A stretch of 64,000 nucleotides of DNA from assembly GCA_021300015.1 (NCBI GenBank), contig JAJTFB010000012.1, positions 1-64,000 of the forward strand. Direction: 5' to 3'. The position numbers and the translations under genes were made by a program. The notes beneath the pieces were generated by a model that searched no databases, had not been told where the DNA came from, and saw nothing but the letters and a program-made list of their open reading frames with translations. This document shows, piece after piece, positions 28,701 to 37,237 of the stretch. The DNA comes from Pirellula sp. (GTDB lineage Bacteria > Planctomycetota > Planctomycetia > Pirellulales > Pirellulaceae). The first letter of the stretch is position 1. Every line of letters starts with the position of its first letter.

Positions 28701-31700
28701 GTAGAACGACTCGAAGACCCGCATCTTTAGCATTGGTGCTGTAGTCGTCGCGAGGCTCACCTCGGGAAGATTGAGGATAAATCGTAGGTGCACTTTTTCG
28801 CAACGACCGGACTGCGTTACCGGGCAAGTTGCTGTAGAGCGGGTTGTTCGCCGCATCGATCTCTTCGAGGTACGAATTGTCCGAAAGGGCCAGAATCTCT
28901 CCGTCGGCGGAGATCAGCTCGACGACCGTGTCGAGGTTCGCATCGGTCTTGTCGATATCGAGCCAAACTTCCGTGCCACCAAAGGCATTGAAGCTGTAGA
29001 CGTCCACATCCGAGGGCTTGTTGATCACACCTTGGATCTCGAACCCGAGTCGAGTGTTCTCGTCTCCGCTGTTGATCGAACCGGCTAATTGACCCAAATA
29101 CTGGGCCTTGGTCGGATCGTCGTTGGCGCCGGGCGCGTTGGCAAGCGACGATTCCCTCTCGGGAAGTACGCCGACGTTACGATCGTTCGAATACGTCTGC
29201 ATCGAAACGCCAGCCCACGATCCGGGAGAAGCGATCGAGGTGATGGTCGTCGGAACCAACTCCAGGAAACTGGTCATGCGGGATGTGTTGGACGTCGGCG
29301 CGACTTGCCAAGCAAGAGCCGTTGTCACATCGGCAAGACCGTAAATCTGTCCGAGAATCGGATCGGTGATCGGTGGCAAATCGGTAAGGTCGATGTTTCC
29401 AGCGGGCGTGTAGGTGGTGCCAGCTCCTTCGATTATATTCGCCAAATCTCGGAATTCGTCAGCGGCAAACCCGAGGTAAGTCGCATTGACCAGATCGATG
29501 CCCGGGCTGTAGACCCCACCGTGGGAAAATCCGACGCGTTCCGAGTTGTCGATCGTGTAGGCTCGGAAATCAGGATTGCCCGGGGTGCCGGTCAAGTAGA
29601 GGAAGTCATCGCTCGGGAAGAGGATATCTTCATCGAGGTAGTTGATAAACCTGATGTTCCCAAGTGGCGAATCGCTATCGAGCGTCAGCGTGTTGAAAAG
29701 TTTCGCAACGCCGTTTTTGAATCTCGACTCGACGGTCCAGCGGACCTCAGCATTGTTGTTGCCTGTGAAGGTACCGCGACTGATGACCACGTCGGGCGAA
29801 ACGAGCGTCGGCGGTTGGGTGATCGTGGTTGCAGAGAGGCGAATCGCATTTCCATCGCCACCGACATCGATGTAGTTGTTGAACGCAAAGATGACCGCTT
29901 CGTCGATGAACAACTGTGTGTTGCCTTGGGCCGTAATCCCGCCCCGCGTCGCAAAGCTACCTTCTCCACCGGCGTTTGGCTCGAAGGAGAAAAAGCCTGG
30001 ACGGTTGACATCGACATCGTTGTCGATGAGGGTGCCACGATCGACTTCCGGTCCAAACGGCAAGACAATTTCACCCGAGGTTGAATTGCTTCCGTTGTTA
30101 TCGGTGTCGAAAGCAGGTCGGCCATCGACCCCGAACCCTGCACCGACGGTATCATCGCCGATGGATGTGAGGATCACCGGGAAACCGGGTTGCCCGAGGA
30201 TTTGAATGCTACCGCCGATGCGGTTGGCATGATCTAGGGGCGTTCCAGTCGCATTGAGTCCGGCGAGCGTCGAGCCGCCGCCGAACTTGACGACCAGACT
30301 TTGATTTGCATCGCTCTTGAGTTGCAATCCACCATAGGTGTGCAAGTTATCCGAGGTGATCGTGCTCGAGACGACATGCACGATGTCGGTGTCATCAAAA
30401 ACCGCTTGCGAGGTAAGCTCTTGTCCACGGACCAACATGCCGTTGATCCCGTTGCGAGATAGGCGATTGCCTCGGACCAAGGCTCCTTGGTTGGCTAAGT
30501 ACTCCCCGGTGGTTCCCAACTCGCCGGTTTGGCGCCCCGAATCATCCAAGTTCTGTTCAGTCAACGAATTGACATCGATGCTGATCGCAGAACCCGCATT
30601 GTCGCTGATTCGGTTGTTGAGGATCTGAGGCTGAGCACCTCGCACAAAAATTGCCGACGCGTCGTTCGTTCCGCGGCCGAGTCGATCCGGATCGCTCGTG
30701 TTGGCTTCGTTCCCTGCGGCATTGAACTCGACAAGCGAATTCGCAAGACGGAAATCGGCCTGATGAACTTCAATCGCGTTGAACGACGCAAAGTTCCCCT
30801 CGATACGGGTTGTCCCACCCCCGTAGGAAATACGGTTGTAGTCCATCGAGGCTTCGCTGCCATGGCCGACGAAGACTCCGCCCCAATCGCCCGGTGTGGC
30901 GGCCGTGGCTCCCCTGTTGCTCGCTGTGTCGAACGTCCCGCCAAATCCATAACGAATATCGTTGATACTGGTCATGATCACCGGCAAGCCGATGGTTCCT
31001 TCGGCCACCAAATTCGCGCCGTCGCGGACCTCGATCCGAGATCCACGGTTCTTGACGATCATCCCCGGATCCATGACCAAGCTTCCATCGAGACGCGAGC
31101 GGATCTTGGCGGGCAGCTCCACGAGCGCGTTGCCCGATACCGACCCGTTGTCGACAAACGTCGTGGTGATCGCATTGATCTGCGATACGAAGCGGTAAGT
31201 TCCCCCGCCGTTTGCGTCGCTGCGATAGATCCGACGCCCGACGTAGGGCAAGTCCCCACCGACGGGTGGGAGATTCGAGAGGGTGATCGAACTGTTTGCA
31301 ACCACACTCACCGATGCGGTGGGTATCGATGCGAGGCTCTCGTTGCCGCTGGCATCGACATACACGAGCTTGTAATTGTAAGTACCGACGGCCAAGCTGC
31401 CCGAACCCGAGCGAACCACAGTAACGACGGTCGTCGGAGGAGAGGCGACATCCAAGACTCCGCCCCCTGGGGTTCCGGCAATAACCAAATTCTCACCTAG
31501 AACATGCGGCATATCGATGTCATCGAAGCGGGCCGCAGTGGTGATCGTCTCGAGAGTCTGCGAGGCCCCTGTGCGGGTCTTGATGAACATCCCGTTGATC
31601 GTGTTGTTGACGACTCGGTTGCCGTGAATATCTGGGCCAACCCGATCGTAATCGGGGATGAACAGACCGGCAGCCTGGCTCTTGGGATCGCGGAAGTCGT

Positions 31701-34700
31701 CCTCACGGAAACTGTTCGGCGTGGCGCTGATGGCCGCGTCGGCACTGCGTGTGATAAGGCTGTTGGCGATCGTCGGCCGCGAATCGATGATATTGATCGG
31801 CGTGATGACTTGTGACAAACCATCGACGATGACTTGGCCGCCGCCAAATCGAACATCGGCGTGGTAGAGGGCGTTAAGGAACAAACCGGCTCGCTCTTTG
31901 TCGGTGCGGGTCGCGTCGCTTCCATCGATGCGGTTGCGGAAATCCAAACCACCCCAATCACCAGGGGATGGTGCCGGTGGCGTGCGATCGGGATTCACTC
32001 CGATGCCTGTCGTATCGTGGATCGAGGTGACGATGACTTTGCTGTCGGGAATACCCAACAACTGCAATGTACCGCCGCTGCGATTGACCGAGACGGTCGA
32101 ACTTCCAACGCTGACTCTCGATCGCCCCATCTTGATGATCGCCCCGGCATCGATCATCACATTGACGTTCCTTGGAACATCGAATGTTGTGCCGTCGGCC
32201 AAGGCTTGGCCGAGTCGGTTGAAGCCGATTTCATAAGCTCGATTCGCAGCGTTGCCCAGGATGCGGATCGTAATGGCGCGAGTGCCCGAGGCATCGGCAT
32301 TGCTCACCGTGGTCGCTTCGGTCAAAGCTCGCGAAATGGTGTTGTAAGGCTGCGCGAGGGTTCCGTTCCCGTTGGCCAGCGCGGTCTTATCGACCCAAAT
32401 GGTGTACGAACTTCGGTCGGTCGTCGCCGTCGTCGAACGATCTGGCCGAGTGGGAACAAACCAATAGTTGAATACGCCGCCGGGTTTGCCGTCGCCATCT
32501 CCATCGATCTGGGTAGGATCGGAATCCGCGTCGGTCAGAGTCGATGCAGCCGGTGGCGCAAAGTCGATCCGCAAATCGTACCTGCCTTCCGAACGCCCGC
32601 CTAATCCCGAATCATCGATGGTCGGATCGTAGTTGGCATTCCCCTTGGCACTGACGCCGATGACGTACTCGCCGGGCTTGACAAAGTCCAAGCTGACGCG
32701 GGGGTCTTGGCTGAAGTAATCTTCGTTGGCCGCCAGTTCAACCCACTTCGGTTGGCTGGAGCTTCCCTCATTTCGGTAGAGTCGAAGGCTCGCGTCGAGC
32801 AAACTCGAGTTCGATTGACGCTCGGCGATCACCTGAACCGAGATCGAACCTCCGGAATCCGGAACCACGAAACGGTACAGATCGATGTCTTTGCCTTCTG
32901 GGCGGAAGATGTACTGGCCATGGGTCACATCCGCATTCCCAGGGAAGACATTTTCGACATTCGGATCGGTGATCGGATTGCTGTTTTGGACCGTCGACTG
33001 AGGCAATTCGTCGGCGTTGCCCAAGCCGAGCAGAACCCCGATGCCGCGCATGAACGAACGGAACAGTTCCGAGCCGAACAGGTTATCGTCGGCGGTGTTG
33101 AACTCTTGGCTATCGATGACAACGGCCGATTGGCTCGCATTGGCCAACAAGGGGCCTGCCGCATAGGTGATGTTATCGCCCGGTTGGTTGGCAGCCACTG
33201 GGGTCAAAGCCGTCAAAGGATTGATGACTTGCATGTCCCCGACGCCGATGGTGAACCCTTGGTTATCGCTCTCGACGAATCGAACCCCGATATACTTCTC
33301 ATAGAGGCTGACGACTTGCCGAGCCATGGTCCTTTGAATTTCGGTAATCGCGTTGAGCTGTACGCTCGAGTTGGCCGTTCCCAATTGGGAGGCGAAGTTG
33401 TAATAGATCACCTCGATGCCATCGGAATCCGAACGGGTCACGTGGTGTTGGTAGCGATTATCGCGGTTGCCCGACTCGCTGTTGGATCCGGGGAAATCGA
33501 GCGTATAAGGAGTCGCGTTCTTGATCTCGGAGCTGACGATCGCCGCCTTGGCTCCAGGACCTGCGAGCCAGCCCCCACCGAGGTCCATCGCCGAGCTAAA
33601 GCGGCTTCCTGGATCGCTCGACGGAGTGATGCTCGTGACCGAAGTGTTGTTGACCGAATTGTCGTTTCCAATCCGCAGCCGCAACGAGGCCAAGGCCAAA
33701 GGCCCAGCACCGGGATTGGCAGGATCGACCAAAGCGTCGAGGTTGCGTTCGAAGGTCAGTGCGACACGGTTGAGATTCGCATCGTAATTCACGCCGATGG
33801 GTCGGAACGTGATGTCATCGCCGCCGTTGAGCGTGTTGTTGGTGTAGACCAATTGGTAATAAATCGGCTTGACCGCCTCGGCCGAATTGAGCTTATCGCC
33901 ATTGAAGTAAACATAAACGACGTTCCGCAGTTGCTGCTTGGTCGTCCCGGTGGTGATCACCGGCTGTGGCACAACGGCTTGGATCGTCGGACCGAGATCC
34001 AAGTCGAAGCGAACGCTTCGAGAGACCCCGCCGTTGAATGCAAAACCTGCGACATTGCGAAGGGCAAACGGACCGGTGCCGAAGATATCGATCAAGTAGG
34101 CATCGTCTGGGAGCGCTTCGGCAAACCGAATGATGACTTCTCGCTTGGTATCGCCCAAGGCGATGTAGGCAGGGGTGATCAACTGATCGTCACCGCCGAC
34201 GAGATTCAGAGGGGAGTAGGTCGTAGGGTTGCCACCGATTCGCGTTAGGCGATCTCCGCTGACGAGCCGTGCGACGAGCAAGCGTTGGGCTTCGGCAGAA
34301 GCGTTGACCGCATCGATCACTTCACCGACGGTTGTCAAAGCCCTGGGGTTGCTATTGAGTTCGATCCGGACGGTCGAACCGTTGACGATGACGTTCGGAG
34401 GGGCCGGAGAGTCGAAACTGCGAGAGGTAAATTCGACGCGCACGCCGTTGGCAGCAGCCGCCGAGCCGGTCGAGACGAACTCAGCTTGAAGATTCGAGAG
34501 ACCCGAATTGAAATTCGTCGAAGCTCGGGCCGAGCCTGCGCCCAGGAGCGGGAGGACTTGACCGGTCGTGACGGTATCGGCGATGACCGTCGTGCCGAAT
34601 CCTCGGAGCAAGGTCGTGACGATCAACGACGAGACCGCAGGGTCCTCGTTCATCGCCTTGACCAAATCGTTGGCGGTGGTTTTAAAGGCAGGCGCGATGT

Positions 34701-35211
34701 TCACATCGATGTTGATGCGCTGGCCCTGGACGCTCAGGATCGGATAGCTCACCGGCTTGCCCACAGGCCCGACGGTCCGCGAGGACTGCGTAAAGAAAAT
34801 CTCCGTTCCGTTGCCCTGTTGGCCAGGCAGCGAGGCGCTGAAGTCGACGACGGCTTGGCCGTTGGTCCCAAGGTCGGTAGTCAGGTAAGCGGCACTGAGC
34901 ACACCATCGGCACCGGCACGCTTGATCTGGATGCCGCCTAAGGAGTTCGCATCGAGTTCGGCACCGTCGTTGAACCGAAGGACCAACTCCCGGGGACTCG
35001 TGTGCAGAACCGTCGGTGTCGAGCTTGCGCCCAGGGCGATCAAGGAGCCTTCGTTGGGCTGGACCCCAATGAGTTGCGGGCCGGTGGTCATCAAGTTTCG
35101 AGTCTCGAGAGACTCCAAAACGGAACGACGCACCAACTGCTTCTTGCGCAACTTGTCGCGATGCGAGCCATTGCCTGAAGTAGATCCACTTCCAAAACCA
35201 AAGGTTTTCAT
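19765..35211 (-). CDS. Giant secreted beta-rich protein with PPC-like, GEVED and dockerin modules
   Basis: A 5148-residue protein. The N-terminus is basic and followed by VLESLETRNLMT (31-42), a planctomycete surface-sorting motif, then Ig-like or beta-sandwich segments (about 45-550). Residues 630-735 resemble a metzincin domain, but the zinc motif is RGIGVLLGLGN (722-732), lacking all ligands. PPC-like domains lie near 775-885, 2065, 2300 and 3370. Beta-helix-type stretches (GDWGG, then GN.I..N.) span about 940-1900. A DGxTFxIxDGxxxVxFEFD unit recurs near 2728, 3225, 3700, 3818, 4508 and 4618. A GEVED domain (about 4795-4960) and two dockerin repeats (4964-5027) precede a Ser-rich tail. ATG 35211 has an AGG 8 bases upstream. 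It is probably surface-displayed; the role is unknown. Confidence 0.88.
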   Translation of the reverse strand: MKTFGFGSGSTSGNGSHRDKLRKKQLVRRSVLESLETRNLMTTGPQLIGVQPNEGSLIALGASSTPTVLHTSPRELVLRFNDGAELDANSLGGIQIKRAGADGVLSAAYLTTDLGTNGQAVVDFSASLPGQQGNGTEIFFTQSSRTVGPVGKPVSYPILSVQGQRINIDVNIAPAFKTTANDLVKAMNEDPAVSSLIVTTLLRGFGTTVIADTVTTGQVLPLLGAGSARASTNFNSGLSNLQAEFVSTGSAAAANGVRVEFTSRSFDSPAPPNVIVNGSTVRIELNSNPRALTTVGEVIDAVNASAEAQRLLVARLVSGDRLTRIGGNPTTYSPLNLVGGDDQLITPAYIALGDTKREVIIRFAEALPDDAYLIDIFGTGPFALRNVAGFAFNGGVSRSVRFDLDLGPTIQAVVPQPVITTGTTKQQLRNVVYVYFNGDKLNSAEAVKPIYYQLVYTNNTLNGGDDITFRPIGVNYDANLNRVALTFERNLDALVDPANPGAGPLALASLRLRIGNDNSVNNTSVTSITPSSDPGSRFSSAMDLGGGWLAGPGAKAAIVSSEIKNATPYTLDFPGSNSESGNRDNRYQHHVTRSDSDGIEVIYYNFASQLGTANSSVQLNAITEIQRTMARQVVSLYEKYIGVRFVESDNQGFTIGVGDMQVINPLTALTPVAANQPGDNITYAAGPLLANASQSAVVIDSQEFNTADDNLFGSELFRSFMRGIGVLLGLGNADELPQSTVQNSNPITDPNVENVFPGNADVTHGQYIFRPEGKDIDLYRFVVPDSGGSISVQVIAERQSNSSLLDASLRLYRNEGSSSQPKWVELAANEDYFSQDPRVSLDFVKPGEYVIGVSAKGNANYDPTIDDSGLGGRSEGRYDLRIDFAPPAASTLTDADSDPTQIDGDGDGKPGGVFNYWFVPTRPDRSTTATTDRSSYTIWVDKTALANGNGTLAQPYNTISRALTEATTVSNADASGTRAITIRILGNAANRAYEIGFNRLGQALADGTTFDVPRNVNVMIDAGAIIKMGRSRVSVGSSTVSVNRSGGTLQLLGIPDSKVIVTSIHDTTGIGVNPDRTPPAPSPGDWGGLDFRNRIDGSDATRTDKERAGLFLNALYHADVRFGGGQVIVDGLSQVITPINIIDSRPTIANSLITRSADAAISATPNSFREDDFRDPKSQAAGLFIPDYDRVGPDIHGNRVVNNTINGMFIKTRTGASQTLETITTAARFDDIDMPHVLGENLVIAGTPGGGVLDVASPPTTVVTVVRSGSGSLAVGTYNYKLVYVDASGNESLASIPTASVSVVANSSITLSNLPPVGGDLPYVGRRIYRSDANGGGTYRFVSQINAITTTFVDNGSVSGNALVELPAKIRSRLDGSLVMDPGMIVKNRGSRIEVRDGANLVAEGTIGLPVIMTSINDIRYGFGGTFDTASNRGATAATPGDWGGVFVGHGSEASMDYNRISYGGGTTRIEGNFASFNAIEVHQADFRLANSLVEFNAAGNEANTSDPDRLGRGTNDASAIFVRGAQPQILNNRISDNAGSAISIDVNSLTEQNLDDSGRQTGELGTTGEYLANQGALVRGNRLSRNGINGMLVRGQELTSQAVFDDTDIVHVVSSTITSDNLHTYGGLQLKSDANQSLVVKFGGGSTLAGLNATGTPLDHANRIGGSIQILGQPGFPVILTSIGDDTVGAGFGVDGRPAFDTDNNGSNSTSGEIVLPFGPEVDRGTLIDNDVDVNRPGFFSFEPNAGGEGSFATRGGITAQGNTQLFIDEAVIFAFNNYIDVGGDGNAIRLSATTITQPPTLVSPDVVISRGTFTGNNNAEVRWTVESRFKNGVAKLFNTLTLDSDSPLGNIRFINYLDEDILFPSDDFLYLTGTPGNPDFRAYTIDNSERVGFSHGGVYSPGIDLVNATYLGFAADEFRDLANIIEGAGTTYTPAGNIDLTDLPPITDPILGQIYGLADVTTALAWQVAPTSNTSRMTSFLELVPTTITSIASPGSWAGVSMQTYSNDRNVGVLPERESSLANAPGANDDPTKAQYLGQLAGSINSGDENTRLGFEIQGVINKPSDVDVYSFNAFGGTEVWLDIDKTDANLDTVVELISADGEILALSDNSYLEEIDAANNPLYSNLPGNAVRSLRKSAPTIYPQSSRGEPRDDYSTNAKDAGLRVVLPGQSGQASLYHIRVRSSNQVAGQAVGTPALSDSDSVGQGLSRGAYQLQVRLGENQEFPGTSVAYADIRFASTGLTLRGVPRHSPLVGETAEINSGNNNTFVTAQELGNILTTDRKTISLAGNIDSATDVDWFTFTIDYTQLVTPLAEYLSTIFDLDYADGIGRADLSMYLFAPTADGSNASLVRVGLNSNILDDRHSPVSQATNADLGRGSTGTLDPYIGPVELPAGRYYLAVTNRTQVPTVLANRLSNSLGASNLRILPVSSGRFIVEDRVGGDQLSSTVPPMTPTFLDMQSRIEYSLGDVPLYVSAASALGTQYFIANSFTGQLPNDVGVAPQSMKDTFIRPNGDLRGFQTPSNDLFNYVLVNPGTAATRVQGAFNFTVRGLDTAGELSDTGAPFDSEAYTVMDIRDQTGTEAEFGFLVANRNRTANFAAANRGVSYFDNVLYRFDPNTGAGISAPALDNSFNIPITGAPDLILGAGTDITERGFIQTNAAAGTTSTAFAVTEATETIANSVRSLINDGDTVTLRLSTNQNVIIEFNAGPELQLNLDPVNFPNRVLRDGDQFTIDGVIYQITTGVTPVPTPGVRTVFYQTSMNNAQFASAVADAVPLGIEVGFEGNRLNFAGALVGSFATLVNRGVAVDQQTNGTIGSGRIGVNFLASDTSAVIATRVVQAINTSGFPGLSAVESGINRNEVTVLGATVTSTTGSTRRIGIAPGGFVRGVAGIDGNLYAVSDAGGLFRVSRGELFSNRPGAIGTYVASSYQLTGLQFTGLTAGPRNVANGAYSNLLFGSTVGGRIYAFDTNGILQPVFANGSTFVDTGSSGFDGLAFSNLDYNLWHQTTRRSANAGHGISADIEGNTSGLGGTSWYFGYEDLGHSNANFNTGTNPLAQPRAFGEALENTYNFPGGATGVMESKTFSLENLTAADLPTLYFSYFLASEDAASSLVNNTFNPMRDSFRVYAAGDDNNWVQMATNNASETAIETLVDNVPSPVGPNSLPGQAVAPPGTSWRQARVSLAQFAGDRQVRLRFEFSTAGGLGFNSFGSRGPELRTVSASELRDGQTFSIGGRTFEIEMGATLVFPSGVGIRSGETISLRGTTFVFWDGTGTSPSGNVIRYSTSDSPSQVAQKVLASLNAATYVPKALTANVLEPQARSEVFRTALKTSIAAGELTQWTATGAIGDFVLQPGEQPDAVRADVDMIEFEADEGTTIDLAVSASLVGSPLNPRVRLFDSLGNELARASTATQFDVALTHTFAKSGTYYFGISNSGINEYSPLIATGRTSSGPTGQYQVTLDISPRFNPSLNGNRLQLDGISDLVVGPNSNIRTDGEYQSANASNVSVNILQNMTADEVAAAVARAFEENLAPGLDTYTTFRRNTNAIDLTGVTVGDAGPFSVNGLRDGDEFSEYVLGRLHPATRSQNNNFEGLYLDDFIIGLAERGESVSNAPPDTTFTTVPGSGSEILVGPYQVEIRGGSEYGQPLSTRTTNNGGNNNPNNLSVNERIRLTQAFDPNQALSGAVELRFNDASSITDGETITVSDGNNSITFEFDDISIPSGQPGSGVRPGNFPIPYDPVAGESAQTIAARFRDAVNSPGVQSVLETSALGVDGSSSGSNTRDLFLLGSVTVSVGPSVGYLVTRSPQVRFKDSSSLSDGLSFTITDGNNTVRLEFDDSTLLPLDPGFGVTQGSVAIPFDPNVSLTSVQVAALVLSVINSPAVQSQIRVVAFPVSGLGGQPSDAILISGATGVSIPSAVGNVLTTNLEGDRNTSRDQGQVLIENSRISFSSGFGVVMTADVRDPVSGAPNPGSVRNTLTINNQRLIPGAVMVNNELISNIGGGIDLGGDPLNGPNDVPASVPFARIVNNTIFGGSVTRVDAPIAGLQVPGNAVGAPDYSGIGEPIPGQGAVSLGRGGVLVVQFTDNFLTGSNDVRPDLAVYEVGLPELVRVEVSADGVNYTSVGSASFSNRYIDLDQFGFNSLSQLQFVRLTDEPGDGPTSGDSVGADIDAVGALSSRPGLRFGTSGTGIRVGANASPTLLNNIISNSTTGISVANTSTSTVIGGTLYQRNTTNATGVTVGQFPIQVGPSVPLFTDAVDGNLYPVPGSAAIDSSIDSLVDRAALLAVKQPLGLAPSPIIAPAIDITGALRTDDPNVVAPPGLGESVFKDRGASDRSDFTGPAVLSLFPRDNDTLGADSNPTPGIIELVSDSLAYFDLQVLDTSALDFNAQGTGVDSKTVTRNSLIIAKNGTTLIEGQDYRFGYDSTSNIIRLTPLSGLWESGAAYTIRFVNTNENLIQAIEPRSLIDGTTYTIIDAELQPHYFEVETGIVLRVPSSADNFSNTAIDGTTFQVDDGFRRVTFEFDNNDAFVTGNTPIRFLNSDLPEILAQNIVTAINSANLNLTVKSIGNGEMQILGSNLIQFIPATSRITATGRTGTTPIYGLKIPTNNGAPEGIFDGQTFSIQSGARSVVFELDGNGTVGLNNVAVPLNTASADQQAALIVAAINASGLGLNATFSAGGMIAVGTQSDLRIITSGGLQVVGVPGREVTTPIVVDLSEVKAASQVATIIADVLEQANMAGVEITVLGDQIFIEGSLGVGGLGTQVVSGIRDKAGNPMRATELNGDTLVTIFLGEGFDYGDAPDPNYSSLRESNGPRHKVVEGFSLGLTNTADPDAKVPDQDQDDGLIFNAIVSGFSGSFQFSVQGVSIARPAFVGAWIDFNGNGAFDSSERINIPGRIVNGLNTAVNFTVPSGSITDRPVAARFRLSSDQAAVGSPLGEAIDGEVEDWMITIGANPYTNPANRFDVTGDGFVSPIDVLQIVNYINAGLPTRPPLPPVAVPPYLDVNGDGFINSLDVLNVIDFINSNLNGGRSGEGEAGDTADLWIPAEALDARAAAPAVSTISSSSLSIGGSSGTGSSGSVAWTKSTVRSSDLAMASYFSSSLLSNPSDDSDDLFDSTARSVTTEDSIDDRLDSALSQDLDEILGL

Positions 35212-35624
35212 CGAGAAACCTCGTACAGAGCCTGAGCTTGGGAAAAAACGAAAAATCGGTCCTGCGAACCGTGCCTGAGTCTAATTGCGTCGCTGGCCAT
35301 TGCAAACCGGGCATCCTGAAGCTTTAGCTGTCCTAAATCGAAGTCGTTGCTAGACTTAGTCGATTTGCGGAAGCGTAGGCCGGCGTTGGTGCTACAATGA
35401 CAGGCGATTCCTTGGAGATTCCCAATTTGCAAAAGTTCCACGGATCGCCGTTGGCAAAACCGCGAACTAGGGTAATTTGAGACCTCCAGGATGAGTTTAG
35501 CGGTCAGGGGCAATCTGCGGATTTTCTCCGCCGAGGCCCAAAACCCCACTCTACGTATCATCCCTAATTCGGGTTATAACCGAGTCCAAGCAATCCTTTT
35601 CTTCCATTAAATTGCGGAATTTCG
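35212..35624. other. Intergenic region between divergent giant gene and ffh
   Basis: About 413 bp between the giant gene and ffh. It must contain divergent promoters. The stretch just before ffh is AT-rich (TTATAACCGAGTCCAAGCAAT, then TTCCATTAAATTG), but I see no confident promoter pair, hairpin or RNA gene. Confidence 0.4.
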
Positions 35625-37100
35625 ATGTTTCAGTCCCTACAAGATGGCCTACTGAGCGCCTTTAAGACCCTCCAAGGTAAAGGTAAGCTGACCGAAGCGA
35701 ATATGCGGGAGGGGATCGCCATGGTCGAGCGATCCTTGGTCGAGGCCGACGTCAGCATCGATGTCGTCCGTTCTTTCGTTAAAGACGTCGCAACCGCTGC
35801 AGAAGGCCGCCGGGTCCTGCTGAGCCTTAAACCCGACGAAGAATTCGTCAAAATCGTCTACGAAGAGCTCGTCAAGCTCCTCGGTCCCGTCGACAGCAGC
35901 CTGCCGCTCAAACGGGGCGAATTGACCACGATCATGATGTGCGGCCTGCAAGGCTCAGGAAAAACCACCACCTGCGGAAAACTCTCGGTCCTGATCAAAG
36001 AACAAAAACTCAAGCCGTTTTTGATCGCAGCCGACCTCCAACGCCCCGCGGCGATCGAACAACTCCACGTCCTGGGGAAACAGGTCGGAGTCGGCGTTTT
36101 CAGCAAACCCGGAGAAAATGACCCCGTCAAAGTCTGTCGAGAAGGTCTCGAAGCCGCCCGCGCCGCGGGGGCCAATGTCGTCATCCTCGACACCGCAGGT
36201 CGACTGGCCATCGATGCGGAATTGATGGAGCAACTCAAACAAATCGACCGAGCCATCCAGCCGACCCAAGTCCTCCTGGTCGTCGACGGAATGACCGGAC
36301 AAGACGCCGTTAACAGCGCCAAGGCCTTCAACGATGCGCTGAGCCTCGACGGCGTGATCATGACCAAACTCGACGGCGATGCACGCGGCGGCGCCCTGAT
36401 CAGCGTCAAGGCCGTGACCTCCGTCCCCATCAAATTCATCGGAACAGGCGAACACCTCGATGCCCTCGAACCGTTTCGCCCCGAAGGCATGGCAAGCCGT
36501 ATCCTCTCGATGGGCGATATCGTCGAGGTGGCCCGCGAAGCCCACCGACTGATCGACGAAAAAGAACGCAAAAGCCTCGAAGAACGGATGTCCAAAGGGA
36601 TCTTTACCCTGGCCGACTTCCGCGACATGATGCAAAAAATGCGAAAACCAGGGCTGATGACCAAAATGCTCAGCCTGATGCCAGGAATGGGCGAAATGTC
36701 CAAAATGCTGGCAAATACCGACAGCGAACGGGAAATGTCACGACTGGCCGGTATCGTCGACTCCATGACCGCCGCAGAACGCAAAGACCCAAAACTCATC
36801 GATGGCTCTCGGCGAAACCGAATCGCCAAAGGCTGCGGAGCAAACCCAAGTCAAATCTCCGACCTGATCAAACAATTCGAGATGATCAAGCCCATGATGC
36901 TCATGGCCACCCAAGGCTCGGTCGGAGACAAAATGAAAATGCTCCAACAGATGCGGGGAATGATGGCCGACAACCCCATGAACCCCCTAGGAGGAATGAA
37001 ACTCAAAGGAAATACCGGCAAGCGCCTGACCCCGAAGGAACGCGAAAAACTCCAAAAAGAACGCGATAAACTCCTTCGAAAGAAAAAACGCGGCGACTGA
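35625..37100 (+). CDS. ffh: Signal recognition particle protein
   Basis: Ffh binds the 4.5S RNA and signal sequences and, with FtsY, targets ribosomes to the membrane. The N domain (about 1-95) leads to the GTPase G domain with GLQGSGKTTT (107-116), the DTAGR motif and TKLDGDARGG. The methionine-rich M domain begins near 330 (MSKGIFTLADFRDM, then GMGEMSKM) and ends in a basic tail. Length 491 is normal for a bacterial Ffh. It heads a run with rpsP and trmD. Confidence 0.98.
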   Translation: MFQSLQDGLLSAFKTLQGKGKLTEANMREGIAMVERSLVEADVSIDVVRSFVKDVATAAEGRRVLLSLKPDEEFVKIVYEELVKLLGPVDSSLPLKRGELTTIMMCGLQGSGKTTTCGKLSVLIKEQKLKPFLIAADLQRPAAIEQLHVLGKQVGVGVFSKPGENDPVKVCREGLEAARAAGANVVILDTAGRLAIDAELMEQLKQIDRAIQPTQVLLVVDGMTGQDAVNSAKAFNDALSLDGVIMTKLDGDARGGALISVKAVTSVPIKFIGTGEHLDALEPFRPEGMASRILSMGDIVEVAREAHRLIDEKERKSLEERMSKGIFTLADFRDMMQKMRKPGLMTKMLSLMPGMGEMSKMLANTDSEREMSRLAGIVDSMTAAERKDPKLIDGSRRNRIAKGCGANPSQISDLIKQFEMIKPMMLMATQGSVGDKMKMLQQMRGMMADNPMNPLGGMKLKGNTGKRLTPKEREKLQKERDKLLRKKKRGD

Positions 37101-37237
37101 CCCACCCGTAAGCGTCCGAGGGAACCGAGTTTGACCGATTTTTTCGCCCTAGAACCGATTTTTCTCTCCCCAGGAGACGATCCTAGCGTTATCATTAGCA
37201 CCCCTTAGAACCCCCTTTCGTGTTTGGAGAACTCTCT

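Noticed and set aside
32707-34248. 513-residue open frame antisense to the giant gene
   Set aside because: Many such antisense frames lie along the giant gene and none shows a motif or start signal; they reflect the codon pattern of the real strand.
37131-37166. Repeated ACCGATTTTT after ffh as a terminator
   Set aside because: Two T-runs are present but no stem precedes them, so no intrinsic terminator can be supported.
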